Assembly: GCA_003669575.1 (NCBI GenBank)
Contig: QWOR01000188.1
Location: forward strand, 1 to 10,057
DNA from: Planctomycetota bacterium
GTDB lineage: Bacteria > Planctomycetota > Planctomycetia > Planctomycetales > Planctomycetaceae
Reading direction: 5' to 3'
Length of the DNA: 10,057 nucleotides
This document shows positions 6,973 through 10,057 of this stretch, one piece after another. The position numbers and the translations under genes are program-made. How positions within the stretch are numbered: position 1 is the first letter of the stretch; every line of letters begins with the position of its first letter. The notes beneath the pieces were generated by a model. The model ran no database searches. It worked only from the letters and a program-made list of their open reading frames with translations, and was not told the DNA's origin.

Positions 6973-7431
6973 ATGCTCTGTCCATTCTGCCAAAAGGGCG
7001 AAACCAAGGTGGTCGATTCGCGCGGCAGTCAGGAGTTTGTGATCCGCCGCCGCCGCGAGTGTCTCGACTGCGGTCGCCGCTTTACGACCTATGAGAAGAT
7101 CGAAGAGTCCCCACTGAAGGTCATTAAGAAGGACGGGGCCCGCATCCCGTTTGACCGTGAAAAGATCCGGGCCGGCATCGAAAAGGCCTGCTACAAACGC
7201 CCCATCAGCCCCGACCACATCGAACGCATCGTCAGCGACATTGAACGCGATGTGTACGCCCAGTTCGACCGCGAAGTCCCGTCCCGCTACGTCGGCGAAA
7301 AGGTCATGGAGGCGCTCAAGCTCGTCGATCAGGTCGCCTTTGTCCGCTTCGCTTCCGTCTACCGCTCGTTCCAGGACGTGAACGACTTCGTCCAGGAACT
7401 CCAACCCATCCTCAAGGACCGAAAACGGTAA
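6973..7431 (+). CDS. nrdR: NrdR, repressor of ribonucleotide reductase genes
   Basis: NrdR senses ATP/dATP and represses ribonucleotide reductase operons by binding NrdR boxes. The protein has 152 aa, the standard length. The N-terminal zinc ribbon uses Cys3 and Cys6 (MLCPFC) and Cys30 and Cys33 (CLDCG), followed by the basic RRF motif. An ATP-cone domain (about 46-136) follows, beginning SPLKVIKKDGARIPFDREKI. The ATG at 6973 is chosen over an upstream in-frame GTG-type extension because it gives the conserved MxCPxC start and has GGGAGG (6959-6964) eight bases before it. It is divergent from comEC across 140 bases. holA starts 75 bases after its stop and may be co-transcribed. No ribonucleotide reductase gene or convincing NrdR box is present in the window, so its targets lie elsewhere. 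Confidence 0.95.
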   Translation: MLCPFCQKGETKVVDSRGSQEFVIRRRRECLDCGRRFTTYEKIEESPLKVIKKDGARIPFDREKIRAGIEKACYKRPISPDHIERIVSDIERDVYAQFDREVPSRYVGEKVMEALKLVDQVAFVRFASVYRSFQDVNDFVQELQPILKDRKR

Positions 7432-7470
7432 AAAAAGCTGTCAGCATTCAGCCTCTTTTCCCCCCCTCTG

Positions 7471-7500
7471 GCCATCCGCCACGAGCCATTCGCCATCCGC
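7471..7500. repeat. Short degenerate tandem repeat before holA
   Basis: GCCATCCGC occurs at 7471-7479 and again at 7492-7500, with a partial unit GCCATT at 7485-7490 between them, just six bases before the holA start. The preceding bases are a pyrimidine tract. The repeat takes the place where a ribosome binding site would be expected, and no Shine-Dalgarno sequence is seen. Confidence 0.55.
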
Positions 7501-7506
7501 TTTCTT

Positions 7507-8514
7507 ATGCACGCCACCCTCTACCTCGCCAAGAAAAACCTCGACCGGCCACCGGCTGTGGCGGTCATGTTTGGTGAGGAGGCTCATCTCAAGCAGCTGT
7601 GCCTGGCCCGGTTGACCGAACTGGTGCTGGGGACCGGACCCGATGCAGCGGTGGGGCTGGTGAAGTTCCCGGGGAAAGAGACGGAACTCAAGACGGTGAA
7701 GGCTGAGCTGCAGACGGTTGGGATGTTTGCGTCTTCTCGGCTCGTGGTGGTTGAGGATGCGGACGATTTCGTGACGAAGTATCGTGACCTGCTGGAGGCG
7801 TACTGCCTGAAGCCCGCCTCGCGGTCGGTGCTGGTCATCGACTGCAAGTCGTGGAAGTCGAATACCCGCTTGGCCAAGAAGATCGCCGAGTCAGGGCTCG
7901 AACTCGACTGTGGGGAACTGGCGGCCGGACCGCTGCAGAAATGGATCGTTGACTACACAGCTGCGGAGCATGGCAAGCAGATCAGCCGCGACTCGGCGAG
8001 TCTGCTGGTCGAGCTGGCAGGGACGGGGCTGGGGCAGCTGTCACAGGAGCTAGCCAAGCTCGCGAGCTTTGTCGGCGATCGTCCGCTGATCAAACCCGAC
8101 GACGTGCGACAGCTGGTCGGAGGCTGGCGGGCGGAAGAGACGTGGACGATGACGAACGCCGTCCGCGACGGAAATCCCGAGCTGGCCCTGACGTGTCTGT
8201 CGAAGCTGCTGCATGCGGGCGAAGCGGCCCCGAAGATCCTCGGCGGGCTGATCTACGTCTTTAAGAAGTTCGCCATCGCGACAGAAATCTCTCGCCGAAA
8301 GATCCCGCTGCCCGTGGCCCTCAAAGAAGCGGGTGTCTTTCCCCGCGACCTGGACAGCTCAGAACGCTACCTGAAACGCCTGGGCCGGGCCCGCGCTGAC
8401 CAGCTCTTCGCCCGCCTTGCCGACGCCGACCGCGACCTCACAGGCGGCCGCCGCATGACCGCCCGCCTGCAACTCGAACGCCTGCTCCTCTGGCTCTCCG
8501 GCCAACTCGGTTAG
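7507..8514 (+). CDS. holA: DNA polymerase III delta subunit (clamp loader)
   Basis: HolA is the delta subunit of the clamp loader and opens the beta sliding clamp during replication. The protein is 335 aa, close to the usual 330-345. The N-terminal domain (about 17-140) starts AVMFGEEAHLKQ, where the ATP-binding site of related subunits is degenerate, and includes LVVVEDADDFV. The middle lid region (about 140-215) contains LLVELAGTGLGQLSQELAKLASF. The C-terminal collar (about 215-335) has WTMTNAVRDGNPELAL and ends with a typical leucine-rich helix, MTARLQLERLLLWLSGQ. The ATG at 7507 is the natural start by homology, although no Shine-Dalgarno sequence precedes it; translation may be leaderless-like or coupled to nrdR, 75 bases upstream. 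Its 3' end faces a repeat-rich gene-free region. Family confidence is high because order and length agree throughout. Confidence 0.92.
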   Translation: MHATLYLAKKNLDRPPAVAVMFGEEAHLKQLCLARLTELVLGTGPDAAVGLVKFPGKETELKTVKAELQTVGMFASSRLVVVEDADDFVTKYRDLLEAYCLKPASRSVLVIDCKSWKSNTRLAKKIAESGLELDCGELAAGPLQKWIVDYTAAEHGKQISRDSASLLVELAGTGLGQLSQELAKLASFVGDRPLIKPDDVRQLVGGWRAEETWTMTNAVRDGNPELALTCLSKLLHAGEAAPKILGGLIYVFKKFAIATEISRRKIPLPVALKEAGVFPRDLDSSERYLKRLGRARADQLFARLADADRDLTGGRRMTARLQLERLLLWLSGQLG

Positions 8515-8525
8515 CGGCCAGCGAC

Positions 8526-8545
8526 CGGCAGACGTGAGTCTGCCG
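8526..8545 (+). repeat. Hairpin repeat, left copy of an inverted pair
   Basis: Perfect 8-bp stem CGGCAGAC/GTCTGCCG around the loop GTGA, starting 12 bases after the holA stop. The exact reverse complement of all 20 bases is found at 9807-9826. Flanking similarity extends a little further: GCTGGC-like bases occur beside both copies on the matching side. With no T-tract it is better seen as a REP-like dispersed element than as a terminator, though it may block transcription. Confidence 0.75.
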
Positions 8546-8642
8546 AGTCGTGGAGTGTAGAGAAGACCGCGTTGATCCGCCTCCGTGTGGTACGTCCCTG
8601 GGGCTTCGAAGGGTGTGGCCTCAATGAACACAACTGTCATCT

Positions 8643-8671
8643 GGGTGCCACTGCTGGCTCGGCCAGCAGTG
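8643..8671 (+). repeat. GGGTGCCACTGCTGGC hairpin repeat, copy 1
   Basis: The 10-bp perfect stem CACTGCTGGC/GCCAGCAGTG (8649-8658 and 8662-8671) surrounds the loop TCG and is preceded by GGGTGC. The same element recurs in the opposite orientation at 8778-8806. I recall this kind of hairpin from planctomycete intergenic regions, but cannot check that here. Confidence 0.7.
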
Positions 8672-8679
8672 AGGATCGG

Positions 8680-8904
8680 AGATTAGCCTTTGGGTCTCAC
8701 GCAACGTCTTCGGCAAATCGCTCGACGGACCATTTCAGCCCATTGACCGCCGGACTGACACTCGCAACACTCAGCGGCACTGCTGGACAAGCCAGCAGTG
8801 GCACCCGGCGGATTAACACCCGATCGAAGCGGGTAACACCGGATGGCTCGCCATGGTGCCTACCGGGGCGGGGCAGCGAGAGGTACTTGCATTAAGGCTA
8901 ATCT
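8680..8904. repeat. 11-bp inverted repeat AGATTAGCCTT, arms 8680-8690 and 8894-8904
   Basis: AGATTAGCCTT at 8680-8690 and its exact reverse complement AAGGCTAATCT at 8894-8904 enclose the second hairpin repeat. The arms lie in otherwise unexplained DNA. They could be terminal repeats of a small non-autonomous element or part of a larger dispersed repeat. No target-site duplication was recognised. Confidence 0.4.
8778..8806 (-). repeat. GGGTGCCACTGCTGGC hairpin repeat, copy 2 (inverted)
   Basis: The stem CACTGCTGG/CCAGCAGTG (8778-8786 and 8792-8800) surrounds ACAAG and is followed by GCACCC. Read on the minus strand it gives GGGTGCCACTGCTGGCT, 17 bases identical to copy 1 (8643-8659). Beyond that the loops differ, which marks it as a diverged member of the same repeat family. 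Confidence 0.7.
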
Positions 8905-9001
8905 GCGAGGTAGCCTCTTGTACATTTCACACGGGTAGTCCCCAAGGCGGACGAACCCGTGCCACCTAGCGTCATCTGTGATGATGGTTGATAAATGCAT
9001 G

Positions 9002-9060
9002 CACCGGAGTTGCAGCAGCTACTATTCTCACATTGATGCATCGCTGTCGGCAACCCGGTG
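9002..9060. promoter_or_regulatory. Dyad upstream of the orphan gene
   Basis: CACCGG-A-GTTGC (9002-9013) can pair with GCAACCCGGTG (9050-9060), an 11-bp match with one bulged A, enclosing about 36 bases. It ends one base before the earliest possible start (TTG 9062) of the orphan ORF and 25 bases before the ATG at 9086, so it sits where a promoter, operator or leader structure would be. The order GTT...AAC is opposite to that of an integron attC site, so attC is excluded. Confidence 0.35.
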
Positions 9061-9085
9061 ATTGCAAACGATAAGCCCCAAGACA

Positions 9086-9592
9086 ATGCGAACAATTGAC
9101 GACACACCACGTGGACAACGTTTCTTGATGGTGACGCATCGTCTTTCACCATCAAGTTGGGAAAACGTATGCATGGCAGTGCGTAGTTGGCTCGCAAATC
9201 CTCCTGAGTCGCTCAGTAGATCAGAGGTTGACAGGATGTTGGCCACAATTACTAGTCCGCTACCCGAAACACATTTCGCATTCATAATCATTTGCTGCTA
9301 CGCAGACATCCCCACGAATACTCGTTGGGACACCGCGTTCGACCCTTCACTCTCCGATCGACATGAAGCAACAATCGCAGTATTACAATTCAGCGTATTC
9401 TGGAGTCGGGCCGTCCTGCCATCGCTTGAACACGGACACCATCAGGTTGCAGTCCTTGCTTTTCCTAACTCTCTTCCAAGTCTGCTTGCGTCATTGCCAG
9501 ATGAATCAGACGATGTAGTCACAGACTATGTTGGACTATGCGAGTCAGAAGACCTTTCGGCTATTCGACTTCATCTCGATAGTGTGTCATAA
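9086..9592 (+). CDS. Hypothetical protein, unrecognised, low-GC codon use
   Basis: I do not recognise this 168-aa protein (176 aa if TTG 9062 is used). It appears soluble and acidic toward the C-terminus (DESDDVVTDYVGLCESEDLS). It has a short hydrophobic strand, HFAFIIICCYADI, near residues 63-75, and alternating hydrophobic stretches after it, consistent with a compact alpha/beta fold. There is no signal peptide and no full membrane helix. Third-position GC is about 42% (71 of 168 codons by hand), against about 74% in the first 46 codons of nrdR. Base use thus differs from the neighbours, which suggests transfer or fast evolution. The start is uncertain: TTG 9062, ATG 9086 and ATG 9128 all lack a good ribosome site. 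It stands alone between inverted hairpin repeats, with a terminator-like hairpin after it. The low bias leaves some doubt that it is expressed. Confidence 0.55.
   Translation: MRTIDDTPRGQRFLMVTHRLSPSSWENVCMAVRSWLANPPESLSRSEVDRMLATITSPLPETHFAFIIICCYADIPTNTRWDTAFDPSLSDRHEATIAVLQFSVFWSRAVLPSLEHGHHQVAVLAFPNSLPSLLASLPDESDDVVTDYVGLCESEDLSAIRLHLDSVS
9124..9156 (+). repeat. Perfect 11-bp hairpin within the 5' part of the orphan ORF
   Basis: CTTGATGGTGA (9124-9134) and TCACCATCAAG (9146-9156) are exact reverse complements separated by 11 bases. In RNA the stem would bury the in-frame ATG at 9128. If that ATG, or a later one, is the true start, the hairpin could control translation. If the ATG at 9086 is the start, the structure lies in coding sequence. 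Confidence 0.45.
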
Positions 9593-9612
9593 CAATCTGA
9601 TCCAGCGGGTAG

Positions 9613-9652
9613 CCCAGGTTGCTCCGCAACCTTTGGGGGCCGAAGGCCAAAG
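9613..9652 (+). repeat. Compound GC-rich hairpin, REP-like
   Basis: Two stems lie side by side: AGGTTGC/GCAACCT around TCC (9616-9632), and CTTTGG/CCAAAG (9631-9636 and 9647-9652), the latter with an inner GGCC-GAA-GGCC pairing option. It starts 20 bases after the orphan stop codon. The form resembles dispersed palindromic intergenic repeats; no second copy is present in this window. Confidence 0.5.
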
Positions 9653-9663
9653 AGGCACATGGC

Positions 9664-9702
9664 CAGAATGAGGCTTTAGAACAAGAGCCTCCATTCTGTT
9701 TT
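9664..9702 (+). terminator. Terminator-like hairpin after the orphan ORF
   Basis: CAGAATG plus AGGCT (9664-9675) pair with AGCCT (9686-9690) and CATTCTG (9692-9698), giving 12 base pairs with one bulged C (9691) and a ten-base loop. TTTT follows at 9699-9702. The short T-run makes it a moderate intrinsic terminator for transcription from the orphan ORF, 72 bases downstream of its stop codon. Confidence 0.6.
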
Positions 9703-9806
9703 GCCGCCCCTGTTTGCGGTCAAGCAGGGACACTCGGATTCCCCCCAAACTATTGCCAGGGGGCCATGCCTGTTACGGCGTCTTCATGCGAACGCGACCA
9801 CATCCA

Positions 9807-9826
9807 CGGCAGACTCACGTCTGCCG
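9807..9826 (-). repeat. Hairpin repeat, right copy of an inverted pair
   Basis: CGGCAGAC/GTCTGCCG around the loop TCAC, the exact reverse complement of the copy at 8526-8545. The bases that follow (GCTGGCTAGG) resemble, in inverted order, those in front of the left copy, so the repeat unit is somewhat longer than the hairpin. The two copies bracket about 1.3 kb, including the orphan ORF. Confidence 0.75.
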
Positions 9827-9949
9827 CTGGCTAGGGGAGCCGCGACTTGCCCCAGGATGCTTGAATTCAATCCCCGGGGGCTGAATACTCCTTTCTGGGC
9901 GTCCGCTGCTGGGCGTACCTGAGATTGGCACCCTGGAAGGCTCGCTTGA

Positions 9950-10057
9950 ATGACTGCTCCTGTGCATACGTTGCGTACCGGTATGGTCGGTATGGGGATG
10001 ATCTTTGACGAGACCTATCGCCCCTTCTTCGAGCGGGTGCATCGCGACGGCCTCTAC
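9950..10057 (+). CDS. Gfo/Idh/MocA-family oxidoreductase (5' fragment, runs off the right edge)
   Basis: The first 36 codons are in the window and the frame stays open to the edge. Residues 10-18 (TGMVGMGMI) form the first strand and glycine-rich turn of a Rossmann NAD(P)-binding fold. They are followed by FDETYRPFFERV, which I associate with planctomycete members of the Gfo/Idh/MocA sugar dehydrogenase family. These enzymes oxidise or reduce sugars and cyclitols with NAD(P). The ATG at 9950 has GGAAGG (9935-9940) nine bases upstream, a good ribosome site. The catalytic Lys-Pro motif would lie outside the window, so neither activity nor substrate can be judged. An alternative is another Rossmann dehydrogenase. 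Confidence 0.7.
   Translation, partial: MTAPVHTLRTGMVGMGMIFDETYRPFFERVHRDGLY

Larger units (their letters stand above)
8515..9061. other. Gene-free, repeat-rich region after holA
   Basis: About 550 bases with no convincing gene. The one long frame here (107 codons from 8572) runs across the hairpin repeats and has no family signal. The region holds the hairpin at 8526-8545, the inverted hairpin pair at 8643-8671 and 8778-8806, the 11-bp inverted repeat 8680-8690/8894-8904, a 7-bp inverted pair (CACGGGT 8930-8936 and ACCCGTG 8955-8961) and the dyad at 9002-9060. Confidence 0.6.
9593..9949. other. Gene-free region between the orphan ORF and the oxidoreductase
   Basis: About 357 bases without a supported gene; the open frames seen are short and overlapping. 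It contains the compound hairpin at 9613-9652, the terminator-like hairpin at 9664-9702 and the inverted copy of the 20-base hairpin repeat at 9807-9826. The last ~120 bases should hold the promoter of the oxidoreductase, but no clear -35/-10 pair was found. Confidence 0.6.

Noticed and set aside
6886..7404. 172-codon minus-strand frame opposite nrdR
   Set aside because: Mirror of the nrdR codon pattern; NrdR zinc ribbon and ATP-cone are clear on the plus strand.
9009..9054. Possible integron attC site (GTTGC...GGCAAC)
   Set aside because: The GTT and AAC core triplets are in the wrong order for attC and no integrase or cassette pattern is present.
8898..9291. Two minus-strand frames (99 and 87 codons) opposite the orphan ORF
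   Set aside because: They run through the dyads, are shorter than the plus-strand frame and show no motif. Since coding bias in the region is low, they are not fully excluded.

Overview
The window looks like a chromosomal stretch from a moderately GC-rich bacterium, most likely a planctomycete. I infer this from three things: the gene set, the start of the oxidoreductase at the right edge (a Gfo/Idh/MocA type with the residues MIFDETYRPFF), and short GC-rich hairpin repeats of a kind I associate with planctomycete intergenic DNA. Lineage is an inference from memory. No rRNA, tRNA, CRISPR array, insertion sequence or prophage gene is visible.

Left part (1-2260): the first 34 codons of an ABC-transporter ATPase of the LolD/MacB type run leftward off the edge. 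They are divergent from lexA, the SOS repressor, whose leader carries a strong dyad that could be its operator. lexA converges on a PfkB/adenosine-kinase-type sugar or nucleoside kinase, and a perfect 15-bp inverted repeat lies between the two 3' ends. A five-codon reading frame with a very good ribosome binding site sits just upstream of the kinase, in the same frame.

Middle (2260-8514): about 600 bases without a convincing gene precede a stand-alone HlyD-type membrane fusion protein, which ends in a clear intrinsic terminator. On the other strand comEC (DNA uptake channel) overlaps yacG (zinc-ribbon gyrase inhibitor) by four bases. Divergent from comEC is nrdR (repressor of ribonucleotide reductase), followed by holA (DNA polymerase III delta). 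LexA, ComEC, YacG, NrdR and HolA all concern DNA metabolism, although only comEC-yacG and perhaps nrdR-holA look co-transcribed.

Right part (8515-10057): an accessory-looking segment. It holds several hairpin repeats in inverted pairs, including a 20-base hairpin found as exact reverse complements at 8526-8545 and 9807-9826. Between them is one unrecognised ORF (about 168 aa) with low third-position GC (about 42% by hand count, against about 74% in the start of nrdR). It is followed by a terminator-like hairpin. The window ends inside the first 36 codons of a Gfo/Idh/MocA-family oxidoreductase. The clearest candidates for something new are this orphan ORF with its nested dyads and the dyad in front of lexA.
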